DNA of 10,904 bases. Origin: Acidobacteriota bacterium. Its GTDB lineage: Bacteria; Acidobacteriota; Thermoanaerobaculia; Gp7-AA8. Shown one piece after another: positions 1 to 6,758 of the stretch. How positions within the stretch are numbered: position 1 is the first letter of the stretch; each line of letters opens with the position of its first letter. The translations under genes and the position numbers were made by a program. Location of the stretch: assembly GCA_003223695.1 (NCBI GenBank), contig QHVY01000168.1, positions 1 through 10,904 on the forward strand, in the 5' to 3' direction. The notes under the pieces are model-generated. The model worked only from the letters and a program-made list of their open reading frames with translations, was not told the origin of the DNA and did not search any database.

Positions 1-558
1 AACGTGGAGCACGATCTCCACGCCGCACGGCGACAATCACGACCTCTGGATCGCGCCTAACAATCCGCTGCGGATGATCGAATCCAATGACGGCGGCGCA
101 ATTGTCACCACCGACGGCGGCCAGAGCTGGACGTCGGTCTACAACCAGCCGACCGCGCAGTTCTACCGCCTGTCGGTTGATACGGATTTTCCATATCACA
201 TCCTCGGGCCCCAGCAGGACAACAGCGCTGTGCGAATTCGCCATCGAACCAGCGGAACTGGAATCGGCCAGCGCGATTGGGAAGTGACTGCGGGCGGCGA
301 GAGCGGCTACATCGTCGCCGACCCGACGAATCCGGACGTTGTCTACGGCGGCTCGTACGGTGGCTTGCTCATTCGCCTCAATCACCGCACCGGCGAAAGT
401 CGCGATGTGAATCCCTGGCCCGACAATCCCATGGGCGCAGGCGATGCCGAGCTAAAACAGCGATTCCAGTGGAACTTTCCGATTTTCTTCTCGCCAAATG
501 ATCCGCACAAACTTTACGCGGCGTCGCAATATCTCATGCAGTCAACGAACGGCGGCGC

Positions 559-582
559 TCTTCGGCAGGATCCACGAGCGTC
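559..582 (+). repeat. 24-bp direct repeat, copy 1, at a frame break
   Basis: The 24 bases are identical to 1710-1733; the base on each side differs between copies, so the match is exactly 24 bp. It begins tcttcggcagg and ends cacgagcgtc, with a GGATCC in the middle. Here it replaces a stretch of the BNR protein expected between STNGG and SVEYYG, and the correct frame changes from 2 to 1 across it. The last bases (agcgtc) also read as native S-V in the downstream frame, so part of the repeat may be shared microhomology. Confidence 0.85.
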
Positions 583-1709
583 GAGTATTACGGCACCGTT
601 TTTTACGGAGCGGAATCGCCGGTCGAGCCGGGCGTGATTTGGGCCGGCTCGGACGACGGCGTCGTGCACATCACACGCGACGGCGGCCAGCATTGGGAGA
701 ACGTCACGCCGCCGAAATCAATGATGCCCGAGTGGATCATGATCAACGAGATCGAGGCGAGCCCGTTCGACAAAGGCGCTGCGTATGTCGCAGCGACGAT
801 GTACAAGTCGGACGATTTCCATCCTTACCTGTACAAAACGATCGATTACGGAAAAACATGGACGAAAATTGTTGATGGTATTCCGAACAATGAATTCACG
901 CGCGTCATCCGTTCGGACAACAAAAAGCGCGGCCTGCTCTTCGCTGGCACCGAGCGCGGAGTCTACGCCTCGTTCGATGACGGCGCGCACTGGCAGTCGC
1001 TGCAGCAGAAGCTGCCGATCGTGCCTATTCACGACATGCTCGTACACGACGACGCGCTCATCGTTGCCACACACGGACGCGGATTCTGGATGCTCGACGA
1101 CATTGAGCCGCTCCGCCAGCTCGCTCCTGACGTCGCTACGAAAAGCGTTCATCTCTTCACGCCCGCGCCGGCGTGGCGGATGTTCTCGGGTGGCGGATTT
1201 GGCGGCGGGGGTGGGACGCGGACAGAAGGGACGAATCCGCCGAACGGCGTGGTCGTCGATTTCCTGATTCGCGATCAAAAGCCTGGCACCAAAGTCTCCC
1301 TCGCCTTCCTCGGTCCCGACGGAAAAGTGATTCGCGAGTTGAAAGGTGATGTGCAGGCGGAAGCGCCGAAACCGACCGAGCTCAAGGCGGGCGTTCTCAC
1401 ACCGCCGGCGCCACCGGCAACTGAGGCCGTCAAGTCGGAGGGTGGTGCAGGCGAACAGCAGCCGACCACCGAGCCCGCCGCGGAAGAAGAAGAGGAAGCG
1501 GGCGGGCGGCGCGGACGCGATACCGATCGATTGACCGGCATCGCCAATGGTCACAATCGTGTCTCCTGGAATTTGCGTACGTCGGAGGCGAAGCGTTTTC
1601 CCGGCATGGTGCTCTGGGCCGGCGGAACGCAGGGTCCGCGTGTGCTGCCGGGAACGTACACCGTCCGTCTAACAGTCGGCGATCAGCCGCCGCAGACGGC
1701 GACCTTTGA

Positions 1710-1733
1710 TCTTCGGCAGGATCCACGAGCGTC
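1710..1733 (+). repeat. 24-bp direct repeat, copy 2, at a frame break
   Basis: Second copy of the 24-bp sequence at 559-582, 1151 bp downstream in the same gene. In frame 1 it reads LRQDPRAS, which fits the family at this point (a strand ending in D-P-R just before the C-terminal helices), so this may be the original copy. The frame-1 stop at 1735-1737 follows at once, and the C-terminal helix continues in frame 2. Confidence 0.85.
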
Positions 1734-2124
1734 TTAATGAACAGATCACCCACATTCGTGATGTGCGGCGATCGCTTACTGACATCAAGAAGCGCGCTGG
1801 CGACAACAAGACGGTCGTGAGTGCGGCAAACGATCTCGATAAGAAGATGACAGCGATCGAGGAAACGCTCTATCAGACAAAAAATCACAGCCCCGAGGAT
1901 CCGTTGAATTTTCCGATCAGGTTGAATGACAAACTCGCCGGCGTCGGCGATTCGGCATCGACCGGATCGTATGCGCCGACCGCGCAGCAGATCGCTGTCC
2001 GAGACGAGCTCTTTGCGCAAATCGACGCCGAGCTCGGGAAGCTGAAGGCGATCTGGGACACCGATCTGCCCGCGTTCAACAAGTTGATTCGCGATCAGAA
2101 CGTCCCGGCGGTGGTCGCGAAGTG

Positions 2125-2153
2125 ACATTCGCGCTGCGCGTGCGCGCGAATGT
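2125..2153 (+). terminator. GC-rich hairpin directly after the stop codon, possible terminator
   Basis: Bases 2125-2134 (acattcgcgc) pair perfectly with 2144-2153 (gcgcgaatgt) around a 9-base GC-rich loop, starting on the last base of the BNR gene's TGA. There is no run of T after the stem, so intrinsic termination is only possible. It abuts the larger inverted repeat and may be part of the same repeat cluster. Confidence 0.35.
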
Positions 2154-2265
2154 CATCCTGAGCCGGCGGAGGCGAAGCCGAAGGGCGGCGAAGGATCTCA
2201 ACATGCGATGCAGCTTCGTGGTTGAGATCCTTCGCCGTCTCGCTTCGCTTGCGGCTCAGGATGAC
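2152..2265. repeat. 114-bp long inverted repeat of the GTCATCCTGAGC...GAAGGATCTC type
   Basis: The outer arms are gtcatcctgagccg (2152-2165) and its exact complement at 2252-2265. The inner arms are ggcgaaggatctcaac (2187-2202) and its exact complement at 2221-2236, around an 18-base loop. The parts between outer and inner arms pair only partly and are rich in GCGAAGC-like words. Repeats with this GTCATCCTGAGC / GAAGGATCTC core recur between genes in many GC-rich soil bacteria; that is recalled knowledge and was not searched. It fills most of the gap between the BNR gene and the exosortase gene and could form a cruciform, or an RNA hairpin ending upstream transcripts. Confidence 0.85.
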
Positions 2266-2292
2266 ACTTGGCGAAGCGAAGAGTGAGGGGAA

Positions 2293-2778
2293 GTGAATCG
2301 TCGCTGGCTGTTCCTGGTCCGTTTTGCCGTCCTGCTGCTCGTCTTCGAGCTGCCGCTGCTGCTCGACTCTGTCGATCGCCACGTTGTCCGGCCGTTGTCG
2401 GCAGGGATCGCCACGACGGCCGGCATGGTCCTCGATGGGATTCATCAGCACGTTCGCGTGAGCGGCACGATCATGTCGTCGCCCTGCTTCTCCGTCGACA
2501 TTCAGAATGGATGCAACGGGCTCGAGACCGTGCTGTTTCTCATCGCTGCCGTGCTCGCGTTTCCGGCGAGCGCGTTGCAGCGGATTCTTGCGACCGTGGT
2601 CGGCATTGTTTTGATCCAGGCAATCAATTTGATTCGTGTGGTGACGCTGTATCTCGTCGGTTGTCACAGGCCGCAATGGTTCGCGTCATTCCATCTGGCG
2701 ATCTGGCAGACGATCGTGTTCGCTACTGCCGTGATTTTTTTCGCCGCCTGGAGCCGGCGCGCTGTTGCCCGCGCTTAG
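2293..2778 (+). CDS. xrtH: Exosortase, XrtH-like
   Basis: A 161-residue integral membrane protein of the exosortase/archaeosortase family, the cysteine transpeptidases thought to cut proteins at C-terminal sorting tags and re-attach them at the cell surface. The family's catalytic triad is present: Cys74 in the NGCNGLE motif, Arg115 in NLIRVV and His134 in FASFHLAIW. Hydrophobic spans lie at about residues 6-25, 78-93, 97-120 and 137-153. The small size, the single-domain form and the NGCNGLE and HLAIW contexts best fit exosortase H, the type paired with IPTLxxWG-CTERM proteins; the subtype is less certain than the family. The start is GTG at 2293, behind a GAGGGG sequence at about 2285-2290 that sits close to the start. 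The next gene overlaps by 14 bases, which implies translational coupling. No sorting-tag substrate is encoded in this window. Confidence 0.85.
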   Translation: MNRRWLFLVRFAVLLLVFELPLLLDSVDRHVVRPLSAGIATTAGMVLDGIHQHVRVSGTIMSSPCFSVDIQNGCNGLETVLFLIAAVLAFPASALQRILATVVGIVLIQAINLIRVVTLYLVGCHRPQWFASFHLAIWQTIVFATAVIFFAAWSRRAVARA

Positions 2779-3278
2779 GTTTCTGGGCGGCGCCGCCCTG
2801 GCCTTTTTTGTCTGGTGGACGGCGACGCTCTTCTACGACGGTCTCCTCGGATTCTCCGCCGAGCGGCTGCTGTCGTTCGATAAGCGGCTGTGCGGACCGC
2901 ATCTCATCGCTCGTCGCGCCGACTGGTACGATTCCAGCCGATCAGCTCACCTACAACATCATCCTTCTCGGCGGCCTGTTTGCGATGCGATGGCGCAGCG
3001 TTGCGGCGTTTCTCACATCGCTCTTCGTCGTCGCCGTGACGCATGTGCTCTCGCTGGCTGTGTCGGTGGAGTCAGCCTATGCGCGGGTCGGCGCATGGAG
3101 CGAGCGACATTACTCATCGCTCGAGCAGGATATCTGGGTGTCGACCGAGTTCTGGTGGCGACTCGTGGGTATGTTCGCGATCGTGTTCGTGTGCTGGTGG
3201 CTGACACAGGCTCCCGAGCAAGGTCGCCGGCGGGAACCTCGCCGGCGACCTGCATCGAGATCGAGTCTACCTAGCTGA
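2765..3278 (+). pseudogene. Exosortase H-associated membrane protein, one-base frameshift
   Basis: It starts at TTG 2765, overlapping the exosortase stop. The first part (LPALRFLGGAALAFFVWWTA, then FSAERLLSFDKRL) is in frame 2. The rest (ADRISSLVAPTGTIPADQL, TYNIILLGGLFAMRW, SVAAFLTSLFVVAVTHVL, WWRLVGMFAIVFVCWW) is in frame 3. Dropping one base near 2891 (the T between CTG and GCG) joins FDKRL to ADRIS and gives one continuous protein of about 170 residues with three or four membrane spans. Overlap with xrtH and the membrane topology suggest the partner protein usually found beside exosortase H; its function is unknown. The C-terminal tail, GRRREPRRRPASRSS, is encoded by a palindromic repeat (3221-3251). 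The frame break could be a real mutation or a sequencing indel. It ends TGA 3276-3278, overlapping the opposite-strand stop by 8 bases. Confidence 0.65.
3221..3251. repeat. Palindromic hairpin inside the 3' end of the exosortase-partner gene
   Basis: Bases 3221-3232 (aggtcgccggcg) pair perfectly with 3240-3251 around the 7-base loop ggaacct. It lies inside the reading frame and encodes most of the arginine-rich tail. The gtcgccggcg core resembles the right half of the hairpin doublet at 9997-10037. Confidence 0.75.
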
Positions 3279-4260
3279 AGAAGACCCCGTTTCGTTCACT
3301 CCCGATCTGGGCGAAGTGGCTGACGCTCGTCGCCGCTGGATTGGAGACGAACCGGAAGCCGTTCCTGCCCTGGTTTGGAGGGCAAGTGCTGGCCGGAACG
3401 GTCGGTGTCGTCGCCGTCACCTCGATCGTGGCGCTGCCTTCAAAGAAATCTCCCTTGAAGCCATCGGGGCAGTCGGTCCACGATTTCGTGAACTGGGTCG
3501 TCCATTCCATTCGCAGAGAATTGATGATTCCGCTGACACGTCCCAGCGGGTGTGCAGTGTCGAGCGAGTTCGGCACGGTAAAAGCGTCGAAGACGAAGAC
3601 GTCTTTGACGTTCAGCGTGGCCTTGCCTTTTTTCAGATCTACTTTGACGCCTCCGTTGGAGATCGGGGCGGTCCACATCTTTTCACTCGGGCTTACCCCC
3701 GGATCCCATGAATGCGGGCCCAACGGGCTCGCTGCCGCCTGGCTGTCGAGTCATATGAAGGCCCATGAACCGTGGCGGATACTCCCATCCGGAGCGCGGA
3801 ATTTTCCCGACATGAAGCGCATGTCGGTGTGGAATCCGTAAGGAGCGGTGGCGCCGGTGGTGAGGTCCGTGCCCGTTCCCGTCAGAGTGAGATCCGCCTG
3901 GCCGATGACTCCGTCAAAGTCGAAGATCGTCGACGGGTCGCGACCATTTGGATGAGCGCCCTCGGGATCGGTAGCGGTGGCCGTGCCGTCGGCATGGCCC
4001 GGAAAGAAAAAGTGCATGTTGGCACACCCGCCTGTCAGCCCCTTGGTGACTGAGTTGATGTGTGGAATGTGCTCCGCGTCCGGGCATTGCCCGTTTGCGT
4101 TGTCGCCCTGCTCATCGTCGTCAGCGCGCACGGCGGGCGTCCAAAGACCCGAGCCCAGCGTGACGCCGGCCGCGGCGGCTGTCACCCCGACGAAGTGCCG
4201 CCGCGAAAATCGGTTGATAGGACCCGCACGGGGAAACGTATCAACATTTGGTCGCTTCAT
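3271..4260 (-). pseudogene. Tat-exported protein of unknown function, interrupted by in-frame TGA
   Basis: The start is ATG at 4258-4260, behind a near-perfect AAGGAGGAG. The N-terminus has a twin-arginine signal: SRRHFVG at residues 19-25, an Ala/Gly-rich hydrophobic stretch at about 26-40, and a likely cut after AVRA (residue 46). The mature part opens with DDDEQGDNANGQCPDAEHIP and contains GCANMHFFFPGHADGT, DPSTIFDFDGVIGQADLTLTG and RAPDGSIRHGSWAFI. A TGA at 3751-3753 stops it after 169 residues. The same frame then stays open for 159 more codons (LDSQAAASPLGPHSWDPG..., VKVDLKKGKATLNVKDVFVF, WTDCPDGFKGDFFEG) to TAG 3271-3273, in the same style with no internal stop. I read this as one gene of about 329 codons with a nonsense change or sequence error; a separate downstream gene starting at TTG 3723 is possible but has no clear RBS. 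I do not recognise the family. The ORF extends upstream to 4371, but the Tat motif and RBS favour 4260. Confidence 0.65.
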
Positions 4261-4263
4261 GGT

Positions 4264-4273
4264 CTCCTCCTTC
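4264..4273 (-). promoter_or_regulatory. Strong ribosome binding site for the Tat protein
   Basis: On the minus strand this reads GAAGGAGGAG, with the ATG at 4260 three bases after its end. It is the best Shine-Dalgarno sequence in the window and decides the start in favour of MKRPNVDT over the longer reading from 4371. Confidence 0.8.
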
Positions 4274-4344
4274 GTTAAAGAGTTGTCGTTCGACATGACC
4301 ACTCCGGAGTGGCCGCCCTGTAACCATTGGGCTGTTGGCCAACA

Positions 4345-4371
4345 CTTATGTCCGGAATCGCTGATTGTCAA
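4345..4371 (-). promoter_or_regulatory. Probable sigma-70 type promoter for the Tat protein gene
   Basis: On the minus strand, TTGACA (4371-4366) is followed after 15 bases by CATAAG (4350-4345), about 85 bases before the ATG at 4260. The -35 is consensus; the spacer is short and the -10 is imperfect, so this is weaker evidence than for the divergent promoter. Confidence 0.45.
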
Positions 4372-4380
4372 TTGCAGGGC

Positions 4381-4409
4381 TTGACACCGTTCCGTCGGAG
4401 AACTATAAG
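4381..4409 (+). promoter_or_regulatory. Sigma-70 type promoter for the haloperoxidase gene
   Basis: TTGACA (4381-4386), a 17-base spacer and TATAAG (4404-4409) form a near-consensus promoter 54 bases before the ATG at 4463. Its -35 lies back to back with the TTGACA of the opposite-strand promoter, 9 bases apart, so the two genes probably share control. Confidence 0.65.
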
Positions 4410-4462
4410 AAACTCACTCGTCCAACTCGCGTCTCCGCTGCTCATCGGAAAGGACAGCCAAA

Positions 4463-5698
4463 ATGATTCTGCGTCGAGTCTCTCTTTTCGTCGTGGCTTT
4501 GATGGCGACGATGGCTCAAGCCGACGTCGTCACCGACTGGAATAACGCCGCACTCAACGCGATCCGCGCGGACAAAACACCTCCGCCAAAAGCCTCGCGT
4601 GCTCTTGCAATTCTCCACGCGTCGATCTACGACGCCGTGAATGGTATCGATCGCAGGTACGAAGCCTATTTCGTGCAGAGCGCCGTTCCCGCCAGTGCTT
4701 CCAGAGAAGCCGCCGCCAGCGCCGCCGCGCACAGGGCCCTTGTCGTGTTGTTTTCGACTCATGCTTCAAGTTTCGATGATCTTTACGCCACGACTTTGGC
4801 CGCGATCTCGAACGGCCCGCAGAAGAACAGCGGGATTGCCTGGGGGCAATCAGTCGCCGATCAGATACTCGCCTCGCGAGCCGGCGACGGTTCCGACGCA
4901 GTGGTTCCTCCTCCGTCAGGCAGCGGGCCTGGTGATTGGGTGCCGACGCCGCCAGCATTTGCTGCGTACTTGCTGCCGCAGTGGGGATTCGTCGCGCCTT
5001 TCGCCATGACCAGCAGCTCGCAGTTCCGTCCGCCTGGACCGCCTCTGCCGCTCGATAGCGTGAAGTGCGTGGCAGACCTCGCGGAAGTGAAAGCGCTTGG
5101 CGCGAAGGTCGGTTCCACCCGCACGGATGAACAGAGCACGATCGCTAACTTCTGGGCTGACGGCGCCGGTACCGAGACGCCTCCCGGCCATTGGAACAGC
5201 ATCGCGCAGATCGTCGGAGCCGCACAGCACAATACGTTGGAGCAAAATGCCCGGCTTTTCGCGCTTTTGAACATCGCGATGGCCGACGCTGCCATCTGCG
5301 CATGGGACGCGAAATACACCTTTCACTTCTGGCGTCCGGTCACCGCGATTCGCAGTGCCGGTGGCGCCGACGCGAGCTGGCTGTCGTACATCGGCACACC
5401 CCCATTCCCAGACTATGTTTCCGGCCATGCTACTTTCAGTGGTGCGGCATCGAAACTTCTGGCCCTGTTCTATGGAACGGATTACATCTCTTTCACTACG
5501 GGCTCAGACTTCTTGCCCGGAGTGACTCGTGTCTTCTCCAGTTTCTCGGCTGCGGCCGGTGAGGCAGCCGACAGCCGCCTTTACGGCGGCATTCACTTCA
5601 GATCTGCGAATGAAGACGGTTTGGCATCAGGCCTGAGCATCGGCGACTGGACGTTCACGCATTACCTGCAGCCGAAGGGCAATCGGTCCCGCAAGTAG
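4463..5698 (+). CDS. Vanadium-dependent haloperoxidase / PAP2-superfamily secreted phosphatase-like protein
   Basis: A 411-residue protein with an N-terminal export signal (MILRRVSLFVVALMATMAQA, likely cut after residue 20). The vanadate/phosphate-binding signature of the family is complete: K284-x6-R291-P292 (KYTFHFWRP), S320-G321-H322 in YVSGHATFSG, and S381-R382-xxx-G386-x-H388 (SRLYGGIHF). In vanadium haloperoxidases the last histidine binds vanadate and the SGH histidine is the acid-base residue; related acid phosphatases use the same residues, so the sequence alone does not separate peroxidase from phosphatase. Length and the all-helical pattern fit the bacterial vanadium-haloperoxidase-like group. 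ATG 4463 has GGAAAGGA about 8 bases upstream and a good promoter at 4381-4409. It diverges from the Tat protein gene. Its stop (TAG 5696-5698) directly abuts the stop of the convergent oxidoreductase gene. It appears intact. Confidence 0.88.
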   Translation: MILRRVSLFVVALMATMAQADVVTDWNNAALNAIRADKTPPPKASRALAILHASIYDAVNGIDRRYEAYFVQSAVPASASREAAASAAAHRALVVLFSTHASSFDDLYATTLAAISNGPQKNSGIAWGQSVADQILASRAGDGSDAVVPPPSGSGPGDWVPTPPAFAAYLLPQWGFVAPFAMTSSSQFRPPGPPLPLDSVKCVADLAEVKALGAKVGSTRTDEQSTIANFWADGAGTETPPGHWNSIAQIVGAAQHNTLEQNARLFALLNIAMADAAICAWDAKYTFHFWRPVTAIRSAGGADASWLSYIGTPPFPDYVSGHATFSGAASKLLALFYGTDYISFTTGSDFLPGVTRVFSSFSAAAGEAADSRLYGGIHFRSANEDGLASGLSIGDWTFTHYLQPKGNRSRK

Positions 5699-5931
5699 TC
5701 ACACTGTCTCCCACCGCCCGCCCGCCGCATTGGAACGGCGGGCGGCATCGAGAACGCGCTGCTGCGCGAGACCGTCGCTGAACGTTGCCGCCGGCGCGAG
5801 CGCGTCGCGATCGCCGTCATCGAGCGCGCGACGTAGGGCGAGGCCGAGGCAGTAGGTGCCGGTGCCGAAGGCGCCGCCGGGAGAGTTGCCCGGGCGCTTC
5901 GCGAGATCGGTACCGGCGATTCGTTCGAAGT

Positions 5932-5980
5932 GTGGTGGCCGGCTCTTAGCCGCCCCTGCGGGCTGAGAGCCCGCCACTAC
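5932..5980. repeat. Hairpin doublet inside the oxidoreductase gene (GTGG...CTAC)
   Basis: Two short hairpins in inverted orientation: ggct-ctt-agcc in the left half and gggct-gag-agccc in the right half, bounded by gtggtgg at the left and ccgccactac at the right. The reverse of the right half, gtagtggcgggctctcag..., matches the left half with a few differences. On the coding strand it adds about 17 residues (VVAGSQPAGAAKSRPPH) between LLFAKR and FERIAGTD, in frame. It has the same 49-base length and layout as 7062-7110. Confidence 0.75.
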
Positions 5981-6102
5981 ACGCTTCGCGAACAGCAGCT
6001 CCTCGCCTGTTAGGCGGAACGCGCCGTTCTCGCCGTGAATCGTCAGGGCCGTCGGCTCGTCGGGGCCTGATGCCACAGCGCTGAACGTCATCGTTGCCAT
6101 AG

Positions 6103-6156
6103 GTGGGGGACAGCCGCCCTCGGCTGTCCGGACAGCGGAGGGCCGCTGTCCTCCAC
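6103..6156. repeat. 54-bp hairpin doublet inside the oxidoreductase gene
   Basis: Two perfect 9-bp stems lie side by side: 6108-6116 with 6121-6129 (loop ccct) and 6130-6138 with 6143-6151 (loop aggg), with gtggg/tccac ends. The left 27 bases and the complement of the right 27 bases differ at three positions. Two of these are a compensating pair that keeps the stem (C-G versus G-C). The length is 18 codons. On the coding strand it inserts QRPSAVRTAEGGCPPP between LRLSGG and MATMTFSAV. Confidence 0.85.
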
Positions 6157-6758
6157 TGAGTCGCAAATGCACGGCCGCGAAATCGTCGGAGGTCACCTTC
6201 TTTCCCGATCGCTCATCGATGCGTCGACGAAGTGAGATCCGACCGCACCCCACACGCCGCCGCCTTGCGATGCATCGCTCCACCAGTTCCACGGGCGGCT
6301 TCGATCGCCACGGCTCGGGCTCGCATACCGCACCTCGGCATAGCGGATCGCGCCGATGTCGCCAATGCGTTTGCGCGCCTCAACGAATGATGGCAGGAAG
6401 CGCAACTCGTGATCGATGATCGCGATCTGCTTCGGATGCGCGCGCGCCGCTGCCACGAGCTGCTCCGCTTCGGACGCATTCAGCGCCGTCGGCTTTTCGC
6501 AAATGATGTGCTTGCCTGCCTGTAGCGCCGCCGTAGCGATCTCGACATGCGTCGATGGTGGCGTCACGATCGTGACCAGTTCCGCCGCGCTGTCGAGGAC
6601 CTGCCGCCAGTCGCGGTGTCCAGCGATGGCGACCACGTCCATTCCCGCTTCCCGAAAGTTGGGAGCCTGCGACCTTTCGCCCCAGCCGTGACCGATGATT
6701 CCAACTCGCACCATCTCAGGGCCTTATAGCTGGCAGAGCATTTGAAATAACTGCAGAC

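Larger units (their letters stand above)
1..2125 (+). pseudogene. Sortilin/VPS10-like BNR-repeat protein, 5'-truncated by window, two frame breaks
   Basis: The reading begins before the window. From base 2 it gives a PHGDNHDLWIAP segment, then NDGG, TTDGGQSW, the PTAQFYRLSVD strand, GPQQDNS, ITRDGGQHW and THGRGFWMLDD, the pattern of bacterial secreted BNR/sortilin-type beta-propeller proteins (often labelled glycosyl hydrolase; true substrate unknown). A glycine-rich stretch, an acidic TTEPAAEEEEEAGG stretch and a helical, charged C-terminus (about 1735-2122) follow the propeller. The gene reads in three pieces: frame 2 to about 558, frame 1 from about 577 to 1734, and frame 2 from about 1730 to the TGA at 2123-2125. 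At the first break STNGG jumps straight to SVEYYGTVF, so about 25-30 residues normal for the family are absent. At the second, DLRQDPRAS meets a stop, while RLNEQITHIRDV resumes in the other frame, probably about 15 residues short. Both breaks carry the same 24-bp sequence. The family call is secure; true pseudogene versus assembly error is undecided. Confidence 0.8.
5699..6714 (-). pseudogene. Gfo/Idh/MocA-family NAD(P)-dependent oxidoreductase, frameshifted
   Basis: It starts at ATG 6712-6714. The N-terminal Rossmann fold shows GIIGHGWG, TPPSTHVEIATAALQAGKH and the family's EKP (residues 73-75), then the C-terminal domain start GGGVWGAVGSHFVDA. After VDA the frame runs into SMSDRERR and stops at 6193-6195. 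The rest (KKVTSDDFAAVHLRLSGG, ATMTFSAVASGPDEPTALTI, FERIAGTDLAKRPGNSPGG) is in another frame and ends with TGA 5701-5699. About 20 residues normally between VDA and the VTSDDF strand appear to be missing. A second shortfall lies near 6616-6621: VVAIAGH runs directly into RDWRQVLDS, so the helix and strand usually following the second Rossmann strand are absent. Two palindromic doublets (6103-6156 and 5932-5980) are inserted without breaking frame, adding about 35 residues. The family assignment is secure; the substrate is unknown. Probably not functional as read. Confidence 0.78.

Noticed and set aside
718..1554. Minus-strand frame of 278 codons opposite the BNR gene
   Set aside because: It is a shadow of a clear coding frame, without motif or start signal.
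559..1733. 24-bp repeats as ends of an insertion sequence
   Set aside because: They are direct, the DNA between them is ordinary BNR gene, and no transposase is encoded.
2268..3278. One plus-strand frame spanning the whole exosortase locus as a single 336-residue protein
   Set aside because: Its first two thirds are out of frame with the exosortase motifs; only the last third carries membrane spans, and that belongs to the frameshifted partner gene.
3751..3790. TGA read as selenocysteine
   Set aside because: No convincing stem-loop of the bacterial SECIS type follows, and the context has no redox motif.
6715..6758. Promoter pair in the 44-base gap between the divergent oxidoreductase and membrane protein genes
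   Set aside because: The gap is AT-richer than its surroundings, but I see no -35/-10 pair good enough to call.
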